Below the pieces are notes generated by a model that was not told the origin of the DNA, did no database searches, and saw nothing but the letters and a program-made list of their open reading frames with translations. Shown piece by piece: positions 33,312 to 41,230 of a stretch of 64,000 nt of DNA. Position 1 is the first letter of the stretch; the number at the start of each line of letters is the position of its first letter. The stretch comes from Anaerolineales bacterium (GTDB lineage Bacteria; Chloroflexota; Anaerolineae; 4572-78; J111). A program made the translations under genes and the position numbers. The stretch is taken from positions 1 to 64,000 of the forward strand of contig JACKAU010000006.1 in the NCBI GenBank assembly GCA_020634855.1, written 5' to 3'.

Positions 33312-34778
33312 TTATCCAAACATAGCCAATGAGGTTAAATTGACCAGAGGCGTAGGCCAAACACCAAACAAAATGGTGACAATGGCCGTGACGACCAACG
33401 TGACCACAACCGGGGCGCTGATTCTAAGGGCCGGAGCCACATCGCCGTCCTCTTCGGTAGCGACGGGTCGCATGTACATTTGAACGACAACCCCCAAATA
33501 ATAGAACGCGGAGATAGCACTGTTGATCATCCCCACCACGGCCAGCCAACTCATGTTGGCCTCGACCGCAGCGCGGAAAACATAGAGTTTGCCCCAAAAG
33601 CCGATAAACGGCGGAATCCCCGTCAGCGATATCATAAACAGCATCATAGCCAGGGCCAACAGCGGGCTGCGAGTGGCCAACCCGGCGTAATCTTTGATGT
33701 TCGACCCTACTTGGCTGCGGCGCTCCAACACGGCGATGACAGCAAATGCGCCGATGTTCATGAAGGTGTAAGACAGCAGGTAGAACAACACCGCCTGCAC
33801 CCCCTCAATTGTGCCGGGCACCACCCCCACCAAAATATACCCGGCGTGGGCGATGCTGGAGTAGGCCAGCATGCGTTTGACATCTTTTTGAGCCAACGCG
33901 GCGATATTGCCCACGGTCATCGTGATCACGGCCAAGACGGCCACGGCCAACTGCCAATCGGCGGTAAAGGCATCGCCAAAGGAAACCATCAGCACCCGCA
34001 TCAGTGCAGCGAAACCGGCCGCCTTAGCGCCGACCGACATAAACGCGGTGACTGAAGTCGGCGCGCCTTGGTAGACATCGGGCGTCCACCATTGAAAGGG
34101 GACGGCGGCGATTTTGAAGGAAAAGCCCACCAGCAGCAAGCTCAACCCAATCAGCGCGATAGGATCGCCCAAGTTGCCCCGATCGGCGGAGAACCAATTG
34201 CCGATTTCTTGCAGATTGGTCGAGCCGGTCGCCCCGTAAACGAGGGCCACACCGTAGAGGAAAAAGGCCGAGGCAAACGCGCCCAAGACGAAATATTTCA
34301 TACCCGCTTCACCAGAGCCAAGCTGCTGCCGGTTGAACGCCGCTAAAATGTACAAGGCAATGGACATAATTTCCAGGCCCATGAAGACGATAATCAGATC
34401 GGTAGCAGCGCCCATTAACATCATGCCAACGGTGGCAAATAGAAGCAGAGCGTAATACTCGCCATGCTGGAGTTCTCGGTCGCCCAAATAGCTTAAGGAA
34501 ATCAGAATCGACAAGGCCGCGGCGATGATGAAGATCAGGTTCAAAATCAGCGAGTAACCGTCGCTGATCATCATCGTTTGAAAGGTCGGGGGGGCAAAAG
34601 CCGCCATTAACGCAAAGTTTAGAATAGCAGCCATGGCCAGACCGAGGATACTGATGTAGCCCAGAATCCGTTTGTCATCGACAAACAGTTCGGCAAACAT
34701 GACCAGAAACGCCGTAACAACCACGACCAGCTCAGGGGCGATAGCCTGAAAATTCAAAACGGGAAAATCAATAGGCAT
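33312..34778 (-). CDS. NADH-quinone oxidoreductase subunit N
   Basis: A 488-residue polytopic membrane protein, last of the nuo operon. About 14 hydrophobic segments are seen, with the antiporter-like core signature GMKYFVLGAFASAFFLYG, a Lys-bearing helix (LAQKDVKRMLAYSSIAHAGYILVG) and LTGIPPFIGFWGKLYVF. It is one of three Mrp-antiporter-type subunits (L, M, N) that move protons when complex I passes electrons from NADH to quinone. Length is normal for the family. It starts 29 nt after nuoM. Confidence 0.95.
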   Translation of the reverse strand: MPIDFPVLNFQAIAPELVVVVTAFLVMFAELFVDDKRILGYISILGLAMAAILNFALMAAFAPPTFQTMMISDGYSLILNLIFIIAAALSILISLSYLGDRELQHGEYYALLLFATVGMMLMGAATDLIIVFMGLEIMSIALYILAAFNRQQLGSGEAGMKYFVLGAFASAFFLYGVALVYGATGSTNLQEIGNWFSADRGNLGDPIALIGLSLLLVGFSFKIAAVPFQWWTPDVYQGAPTSVTAFMSVGAKAAGFAALMRVLMVSFGDAFTADWQLAVAVLAVITMTVGNIAALAQKDVKRMLAYSSIAHAGYILVGVVPGTIEGVQAVLFYLLSYTFMNIGAFAVIAVLERRSQVGSNIKDYAGLATRSPLLALAMMLFMISLTGIPPFIGFWGKLYVFRAAVEANMSWLAVVGMINSAISAFYYLGVVVQMYMRPVATEEDGDVAPALRISAPVVVTLVVTAIVTILFGVWPTPLVNLTSLAMFG

Positions 34779-34807
34779 AAGGTTTCACCTTAAACAGCAG
34801 AATTAAG

Positions 34808-36283
34808 TTACTGTCCGGCGATCAGGGTAGTGGCACTGATCGTTTCAGCCAGTTGGGCTGTCGCCGGGTTAATTTTGTCGAACAACAGATTCGGGAACAG
34901 GCCGATGATAAAACAGAACAAAATCAGGGCGAAGGCAATGCCAGCTTCGCGCATGTTCATATCTTTTAGGTTCCGATTGGCTTCGTTGAAAGGCCCCATC
35001 ATCACCTTGCGGGTGGCGGTCAGCAGATACCAGGCCGCCAGCACAATACCGAACGTTCCCAAGGCCGCCGCAATCGGGTTCACACTAAAGGTGCCGAGCA
35101 GGATCACAAATTCGCCGACGAAGCCGTTCAGCCCCGGCAGCCCGACCGATGAGAAGACGGCCAGCAGGAAGTAGGTTCCAAAGATCGGAACTTTCACCCA
35201 AATGCCGCCGTACTCACTAAAGAGGCGGGTGTGACGCTGTTCATAGAGAACGCCGACCAAGAAGAAGAGCATACCGGTGCTCAGGCCGTGGTTGACCATT
35301 TGCAGCACCGCCCCGCTCATCCCTTGCTGGCCGCCGCTAAAGGTGCCCAACACAATGAACCCCATGTGCGCCACCGACGAGTAAGCCACCAACTTCTTGA
35401 CATCATCCTGAACCAGAGCGACCAGCGCCCCGTACAAGATGCCGATGATGGCCAGCGTGACCAACATTGGCGACCAGTAGGCCACGGCGTCGGGAAAGAG
35501 GGGGATGGCGAAGCGCAAGTAGCTGTACGTTCCCATTTTCAGCAAAACCCCGGCCAGCATAATCGAGCCGGCGGTTGGCGCTTCGGTGTGGGCCGTGGGC
35601 AACCAGGTGTGCAACGGGAAGAGCGGCACTTTGACCGAAAAGGCCAGGGCAAAGGCGAAGAACAGAATAATCTGTAGATTCTGCGACAGGTTGAGCGTAC
35701 TGACCAGCGTTGGCAGGTCGGACGTGCCGGCGTTAACGTACAGCACCAACGCCGCGACCAGCATCAGCGTGCTGCCGGCCATGGTGTAGATGATGAACTT
35801 CACCGCCGCGTAGATGCGCCGCGCGCCGCCCCATTTGCCGATCAGCAAGGCCATCGGGATGAGACTGGCTTCCCAGAAGAGGTAGTATAGGAACAGATCG
35901 AGCGAGACAAACACCCCGATTACCGCCGCTTCGAGCAGCAGCATGAAGATCATATACTCTTTGAGACCGTCGGTGATAGCTGTCCAGGAACTAATGACCG
36001 AAATGAGCGTCAAAAATGTGGTTAGCAACACCAGAAAGAGGCTCAAACCGTCGATGCCGACATGGTAGCCAATATTGAGCGCCGGAATCCAGGGCCGGAT
36101 CTCTTCGAATTGGTAGCCGCTGACGCCATCTTGAAAGTTAAAATAGAGCGGCAGCGATACCAGCAGCGCCAGGGCGGTTATCCCGACGGCCAACCATTTG
36201 ATCATGTTGTCTTGATCGCGCGGCACAAAGGCAATGACAATTGCGCCGACGATAGGGATGAGAATGAGCAGCGAGAGTATCAT
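34808..36283 (-). CDS. NADH-quinone oxidoreductase subunit M
   Basis: A 491-residue antiporter-type subunit of complex I. Key segments: the helix-5 Glu in LFWEASLIPMALLIG, the broken-helix Lys region VKVPLFPLHTWLPTAHTEAPTAGS, and LVQDDVKKLVAYSSVAHMGFIVLG. These residues form the proton channel of the subunit. It starts 5 nt after nuoL and precedes nuoN in the same operon. Confidence 0.96.
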   Translation of the reverse strand: MILSLLILIPIVGAIVIAFVPRDQDNMIKWLAVGITALALLVSLPLYFNFQDGVSGYQFEEIRPWIPALNIGYHVGIDGLSLFLVLLTTFLTLISVISSWTAITDGLKEYMIFMLLLEAAVIGVFVSLDLFLYYLFWEASLIPMALLIGKWGGARRIYAAVKFIIYTMAGSTLMLVAALVLYVNAGTSDLPTLVSTLNLSQNLQIILFFAFALAFSVKVPLFPLHTWLPTAHTEAPTAGSIMLAGVLLKMGTYSYLRFAIPLFPDAVAYWSPMLVTLAIIGILYGALVALVQDDVKKLVAYSSVAHMGFIVLGTFSGGQQGMSGAVLQMVNHGLSTGMLFFLVGVLYEQRHTRLFSEYGGIWVKVPIFGTYFLLAVFSSVGLPGLNGFVGEFVILLGTFSVNPIAAALGTFGIVLAAWYLLTATRKVMMGPFNEANRNLKDMNMREAGIAFALILFCFIIGLFPNLLFDKINPATAQLAETISATTLIAGQ

Positions 36284-36288
36284 TCAAC

Positions 36289-38289
36289 CTACCTTAAAAA
36301 GAAGTAGCTAATCATAATGATCACGCCGATAAATGTCGCCAGGGCGTAACTACCGGTGTAACCGTTTTGCAATTTGCTGAGCATGCCGCCGAAACGACCA
36401 AACAGGCGGGCTGTCCCATCGATAAAGGTTTCGTCGATAACCACTTTATCGAGGCCGTCCGCAAATGCCCTCGACAGTTTCAAACCGGGCTGGACAATCA
36501 GCGTGTCGTACAATTCATCGATCCAATATTTGTGGGCCAGCAGCGCAAACAACGGACGCGTGCTCCGCGCCAGATTTTGCGGAATGGAGGGCTGGAGCAT
36601 ATAGAAGAAATAAGCTAAAAAGATGCCGCTCACCGCCACCACCGCCGATGTAATCATCAGGGTTAGTTCCGTGCCAAATGCCATATGATGTTCTTCAGCA
36701 GCGTGAGGCAGTGCGTATAAAACGGGTTCAAGCCAACCGTCGAGGAAGTTGGGGAGTTCCAAAAATACGGGTAAGCCCAACACCCCGCCAAAAATGGCTA
36801 AAACAGCTAAAACGATCAGCGCAAAGGTAATCGGGGGGCGACTTTCGTGTGCGTGCTCGTAAAGATGAAGGTCGCGGGGCTTACCGTGGAACGCAATGAA
36901 AATGGCCCGAAAGGTGTAAAAGGCCGTCATCCCGGCCGTCAAGATACCGAAAAACCAGAGAACTGGCGATACCGCGAAAACGTTGGCCAGAATCTCATCC
37001 TTAGAGAAGAAGCCGGACATCAACGGAAAACCGGCCAGCGCCAAACCGCCAATCCAGAATGTAATCCAGGTAATCTTCATCTTGTCCTTCAGTCCACCCA
37101 TACGACGGATGTCGATGACATCGTGCAGCGCGTGCATGACCGAACCGGCGCCCAGGAAGAGCAGGGCTTTGAAGAACGCGTGGGTGATCAGGTGGAACAT
37201 CCCGGCCGTGTAAGCGCCAACCCCCACCGCGGCGAACATATACCCCAACTGACTAACGGTTGAGTAGGCCAGCACCCGTTTGAGATCGACCTGAACCAGG
37301 GCGATGGTGGCCGCAAAAAAGGCGGTCGCCATGCCGATAATGGCGACCCCCATCGACACTTCCGGCGCGAGCGAATAAAAGATGTTGCTGCGCACAATCA
37401 TGTAAACCCCGGCCGTAACCATCGTCGCCGCGTGGATAAGGGCCGAGACCGGCGTCGGGCCGGCCATCGCGTCCGGTAACCAGACGTATAAGGGGATTTG
37501 GGCGCTCTTACCGATAGCGCCGACAAACAGCAGCGCCGCAATCCAGGGAATGACATTGGGCATCGTCTCAGACACGTGGACGGCTTCGGCGAAGACTTCG
37601 TTGAACTGAAGTGTGCCGAAGGTGCTCCAAATGAGGAAAACGCCTAGCGCAAAGCCAACGTCACCGATACGGTTGACAATGAAGGCTTTCATTCCGGAAG
37701 CGGACGGCGAGAGCAGCGGCTGTAACTTGACCGGCTCCGTATTCGGGCCGAGGTCGATGGGCGTTTGCTCCTCGGAGGGGCGATCGAACCAATAGCCAAT
37801 TAACAAATAGGAGGAGACCCCCACCAACTCCCAACCGACATACATCATTAGAAAGTTGTCGCCCAACACCAGCACCAACATCGACGCGATAAACAGATTG
37901 AGGAAGGTGAAGAAACGCGAGAAATCGCGATCATCGTGGTCGTGACCGTGGTCATCGCTGTGAACCATATAAGCGGTGGCGTAGACGTGGATCAGAAACC
38001 CGACGCCGGTGACGACTAAAACCATGGTCACCGACAGCGGATCGACCTGCAGATTGATCGGGACATTAAAGTCGCCGATGGTGGCCCAAGTCCATAAGTG
38101 AACCGTAACAGCCTCGCCTTCGTGCCCCATTACGTCGAACAAGGCTCCCACACCGACCAGAAAAGCCAGCAGCACCATCAACGGGGCGATAATACTGACG
38201 ACGCGGTTGCCGATGCGTCGCCCAAATAGGCCGTTGATCAGCAGCCCTAATATCGGTAAAGCTATGGTTAACCAGATTAATTGAGACAT
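36289..38289 (-). CDS. NADH-quinone oxidoreductase subunit L
   Basis: A 666-residue subunit, the longest antiporter-type piece. It shows the core GWELVGVSSYLLIGYW, GKSAQIPLYVWLPDAMAGPTPVSALIHAATMV and VQVDLKRVLAYSTVSQLGYM. The C-terminal part (about 560-666) contains the region corresponding to the long lateral helix HL and a last membrane anchor. A His/Asp-rich loop (HSDDHGHDHDDRD, about residues 110-122) lies between two membrane helices and is unusual. Proton translocation at the distal end of the membrane arm. Confidence 0.96.
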   Translation of the reverse strand: MSQLIWLTIALPILGLLINGLFGRRIGNRVVSIIAPLMVLLAFLVGVGALFDVMGHEGEAVTVHLWTWATIGDFNVPINLQVDPLSVTMVLVVTGVGFLIHVYATAYMVHSDDHGHDHDDRDFSRFFTFLNLFIASMLVLVLGDNFLMMYVGWELVGVSSYLLIGYWFDRPSEEQTPIDLGPNTEPVKLQPLLSPSASGMKAFIVNRIGDVGFALGVFLIWSTFGTLQFNEVFAEAVHVSETMPNVIPWIAALLFVGAIGKSAQIPLYVWLPDAMAGPTPVSALIHAATMVTAGVYMIVRSNIFYSLAPEVSMGVAIIGMATAFFAATIALVQVDLKRVLAYSTVSQLGYMFAAVGVGAYTAGMFHLITHAFFKALLFLGAGSVMHALHDVIDIRRMGGLKDKMKITWITFWIGGLALAGFPLMSGFFSKDEILANVFAVSPVLWFFGILTAGMTAFYTFRAIFIAFHGKPRDLHLYEHAHESRPPITFALIVLAVLAIFGGVLGLPVFLELPNFLDGWLEPVLYALPHAAEEHHMAFGTELTLMITSAVVAVSGIFLAYFFYMLQPSIPQNLARSTRPLFALLAHKYWIDELYDTLIVQPGLKLSRAFADGLDKVVIDETFIDGTARLFGRFGGMLSKLQNGYTGSYALATFIGVIIMISYFFLR

Positions 38290-38329
38290 ATCTACTCGCT
38301 AAATTAATAATTTACAGATTATCGCCGAA

Positions 38330-38641
38330 TTAGCCCTTCAATGAATTGAAATCGTTAATGTTGACGGAGGCTTTATGGCGATTTAGCTCAACCAACAGCG
38401 CCAAACCCACAGCGACCTCAACCGCGGCCACCGCCATAATCATAAATACAAAAATTTGACCGGTGGTCGAGTCGAGATAGCGCGAAAAGGCGATAAAGGT
38501 CAGGTTGACGGCATTCATCATCATTTCGACGCACATCAGCACGATAATCACATTGCGCCGAATGAGCACGCCGCCGGCTCCAATCGCGAACAAAATGGCG
38601 CTTAACAAGAGATAGTAAGACAGGGGAACTTCACCAATCAT
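38330..38641 (-). CDS. NADH-quinone oxidoreductase subunit K
   Basis: A 103-residue subunit with three membrane helices. The conserved Glu residues lie in LMCVEMMMNAVNLTFIAF and in AVAAVEVAVGLALLVEL, both part of the proton path linking the quinone site to the antiporters. The start overlaps the nuoJ stop by 4 nt (ATGA). Confidence 0.95.
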   Translation of the reverse strand: MIGEVPLSYYLLLSAILFAIGAGGVLIRRNVIIVLMCVEMMMNAVNLTFIAFSRYLDSTTGQIFVFMIMAVAAVEVAVGLALLVELNRHKASVNINDFNSLKG

Positions 38642-39480
38642 GCCACAACACCTTTATTAACTAAGTTTTTTACTTCGCCGAACGTATGGCGCAGCATCTG
38701 CACCGTATCTTCCGACAATTTACAGTCGGGATCGACCAGACAGCGCATCTGCCGGTAGCGCGAGCGACGCCAGCTATCGGTATCATGCTCGACCATCGCC
38801 ACCAGTTCTGCGACTTGGGGGTCGGTGGCTTGGATAATTTCGACTTGATCGAAGTCAAACAGCGTTTTACGCCGGAGCCAATTCACCCGTAGCAAATCAG
38901 GGCCAGGCCGCTGCGTTTCTTCAGCCCAGGTAGAGTCAAGCACGGCGATAATGCGCCGGAAGCGCTGTCGCTGCTGGTGCTGGGCCAGCCAGACCACGCC
39001 GACCACACCCACCGACAGCAGCACCGCCACCAGTTGGAACGGCAGCACAAAATCGGTAAAGAGCGAGGCGGCAATCACCTGCGTTTGACCGAACTCGTCG
39101 ACGACCTCAACGGTGGTGTTGCCGGCCGCGCCGAAAATGGTATTCTCAAACACCGCCGTGCCGACGACCGTCAGCAGAACTAACCCCAGTGCGATTAGCA
39201 AGAGGTTGCGACCGTTCAACCAGGTATCCACCTTTTCTCCCAGGTCGGAGCCGATCAGCATCTCGACAAAGAGGAACAGCACCACAATCGCGCCGGCGTA
39301 GACTAAAATTTGGGCCACACCCAAAAATTGAGCATTAAGCATAAAATAAAAGACGGCCAGCGTACCAAAGTTCACCAGCAAAAATAGCGCGCTGTGAACC
39401 ACACTTCTGTTAAAGATAACCCCCAGGGCCGAGATAACAGAGATAGCGGCGACAATTAAAAAGAATATTTGTCCGGGCAT
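38638..39480 (-). CDS. NADH-quinone oxidoreductase subunit J with soluble C-terminal extension
   Basis: A 280-residue NuoJ. The first about 170 residues hold the usual five membrane helices, including the mobile helix-3 region AQILVYAGAIVVLFLFVEMLIG. The remaining about 110 residues are soluble, charged and absent from typical NuoJ (usually about 160-200 residues); they include WLRRKTLFDFDQVE, MVEHDTDSWRRSRYRQMRC and LRHTFGEVKNLV. The extension is in frame, with normal codon use, and ends at the ATGA overlap with nuoK, so it is not an assembly join. It may be a lineage-specific accessory domain on the cytoplasmic face. Confidence 0.93.
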   Translation of the reverse strand: MPGQIFFLIVAAISVISALGVIFNRSVVHSALFLLVNFGTLAVFYFMLNAQFLGVAQILVYAGAIVVLFLFVEMLIGSDLGEKVDTWLNGRNLLLIALGLVLLTVVGTAVFENTIFGAAGNTTVEVVDEFGQTQVIAASLFTDFVLPFQLVAVLLSVGVVGVVWLAQHQQRQRFRRIIAVLDSTWAEETQRPGPDLLRVNWLRRKTLFDFDQVEIIQATDPQVAELVAMVEHDTDSWRRSRYRQMRCLVDPDCKLSEDTVQMLRHTFGEVKNLVNKGVVA

Positions 39481-39606
39481 ATAAAATTTCTCTTCTTAAA
39501 GAATAGATTTAAACGTGGTAAAACGCTTCCAACGCCGCAGAAACGTCGAAAGCGCTTACATTCCATCGCGGATGGAACGGGTCAAATTGGCAAAATTTCG
39601 AAACGG

Positions 39607-40122
39607 CTACTTCTTACCCCAAGTTTCCTCAAACTTGAATTCTTCATCACTACGCAAAACGATGTAGGGTGGGTCATGTGGCTGAAGTAGGCGCTCTTTC
39701 GTATAAATGGCATCCCAACGATTGTATTCGGCCAGAGCAAAATCGTGTTCCAGCACAATCGCTTCGGTCGGACAGGCTTCGGCGCAGTAGCCGCAGAAAA
39801 TGCAGCGCAGCATGTTAATATCGTAAATTGAAGCATACCGCTCGCCGGGTGAGTAGCGCTGGTCGTCGGTGTTCTCCGAGGCTTGGACATAGATGCAGTC
39901 GGTGGGACAGGCCGCCGCGCACAAGGCGCAGCCGATGCATCGTTCCAGGCCGTTGTCATAGCGCTTTAGAACGTGTCGCCCTCGGAAGCGCGGATAAACT
40001 TCAACCGGCTCATCCGGATATTGGTGCGTCACCGGCTTTTTGAAGAAATATTTCAACGTCACCCCCATCGCCTTAGCGATTTCGGCGGATCCGGTTACGG
40101 CATCTTTCAGTTGGTTGATCAT
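39607..40122 (-). CDS. NADH-quinone oxidoreductase subunit I
   Basis: A 171-residue ferredoxin-type subunit with two [4Fe-4S] motifs: CIGCALCAAACPTDCI and CIFCGYCAEACPTEAI (clusters N6a and N6b). They pass electrons from NuoG towards N2 in NuoB. An N-terminal amphipathic region (KAMGVTLKYFFKKPVTHQYP) docks on the membrane arm. It is followed by a 126-nt spacer before nuoJ that holds no gene. Confidence 0.96.
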   Translation of the reverse strand: MINQLKDAVTGSAEIAKAMGVTLKYFFKKPVTHQYPDEPVEVYPRFRGRHVLKRYDNGLERCIGCALCAAACPTDCIYVQASENTDDQRYSPGERYASIYDINMLRCIFCGYCAEACPTEAIVLEHDFALAEYNRWDAIYTKERLLQPHDPPYIVLRSDEEFKFEETWGKK

Positions 40123-40175
40123 GGTTCGCTTTCCTATCTAAGATACGGTTGAGTCACTTGTGGCCGACTAAATTT

Positions 40176-41225
40176 CTAGAAGAAAAGGATCGCCAGAACG
40201 AGCGCTGTTATCGCGGCGTTGGCAATGCTCAACGGCAGCAGAAACTTCCAGCAAAATTTCATCAGCTTATCGAACCGAACGCGGGGAATACTCACCCGCA
40301 CCCAAATCATAGTAAACAGTACAAACGCCACCTTAATGAGCAGATAGACAATTCCCAGCACCGGAATTTGTTCGGAGAACGGTCCCAACCAGCCGCCTAA
40401 AAAGATCGTAGCGGTAATAAAGCTGAGGACAATCATGTGGATGTATTCCGCTGCAAAGAACAGCCCAAACTTCATGCCGCCATATTCGGTGGCGAACCCG
40501 GCAATCAATTCGTTCTCCGTCTCCGGCAAATCGAACGGTGAGCGTCCGGCTTCAGCCAAACCGCAAATATAGAAGATGAGAAAGGCAATCGGCTGGAGGA
40601 AAATGAGCCAGAGATAGCCGCCCAGATAAGACCCTTGAAAATTGACGATGTCGGTCAGCCGCATCGAGCCAACAATGATCAGCACACTCAGCAGGGCAAG
40701 TCCCATCGGCAGCTCGTAGCTCAGCATTTGGGCGCTGGTGCGCAGCCCGCCTAGCAACGAATATTTGTTATTGCTAGACCAGCCGCCCAAGATCACCCCA
40801 TACGTTCCCAAGCTACCGACGGCCAGGATATACAAAACACCCACGTTGATATTGGCCATCCAGGGATAGATGGTGATGGTCGAGCCGAACACTTCAAACG
40901 GCAGCACCAGCGGTTGGCTGGCGATAGGCACCACGCCGGCGGCGAGCAAGGCTGGCACTAACGCGATGCCGGGGGCCATCAGGTAGACCAGCCGGTCGAC
41001 GTGAAGCGGAATCACCTCTTCTTTAAAGAACATCTTGAGGCCATCGGCCAAAATTTGCAGCGTACCGTATTTTCCGACTCGGTTAGGGCCATAGCGCATC
41101 GTAAAGCGGCCCAACACTTTCCGTTCCACCACCGTCATCGCCCCAAAAGCGGCCATCAGCCCGGAGGCCACCGCTCCAATGATGATGATTTGTACGATTA
41201 TATCGACAAGTAGTTGCTGATCCAT
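40176..41225 (-). CDS. NADH-quinone oxidoreductase subunit H
   Basis: A 349-residue membrane subunit with eight to nine helices, forming much of the quinone chamber. Signatures: ERKVLGRFTMRYGPNRVGKYGTLQ and the acidic loop EAGRSPFDLPETENELIAGFATEYGGMKFGLFF. The start is 5 nt downstream of the nuoG stop. Length and motifs are normal. Confidence 0.96.
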   Translation of the reverse strand: MDQQLLVDIIVQIIIIGAVASGLMAAFGAMTVVERKVLGRFTMRYGPNRVGKYGTLQILADGLKMFFKEEVIPLHVDRLVYLMAPGIALVPALLAAGVVPIASQPLVLPFEVFGSTITIYPWMANINVGVLYILAVGSLGTYGVILGGWSSNNKYSLLGGLRTSAQMLSYELPMGLALLSVLIIVGSMRLTDIVNFQGSYLGGYLWLIFLQPIAFLIFYICGLAEAGRSPFDLPETENELIAGFATEYGGMKFGLFFAAEYIHMIVLSFITATIFLGGWLGPFSEQIPVLGIVYLLIKVAFVLFTMIWVRVSIPRVRFDKLMKFCWKFLLPLSIANAAITALVLAILFF

Positions 41226-41230
41226 CAGAC

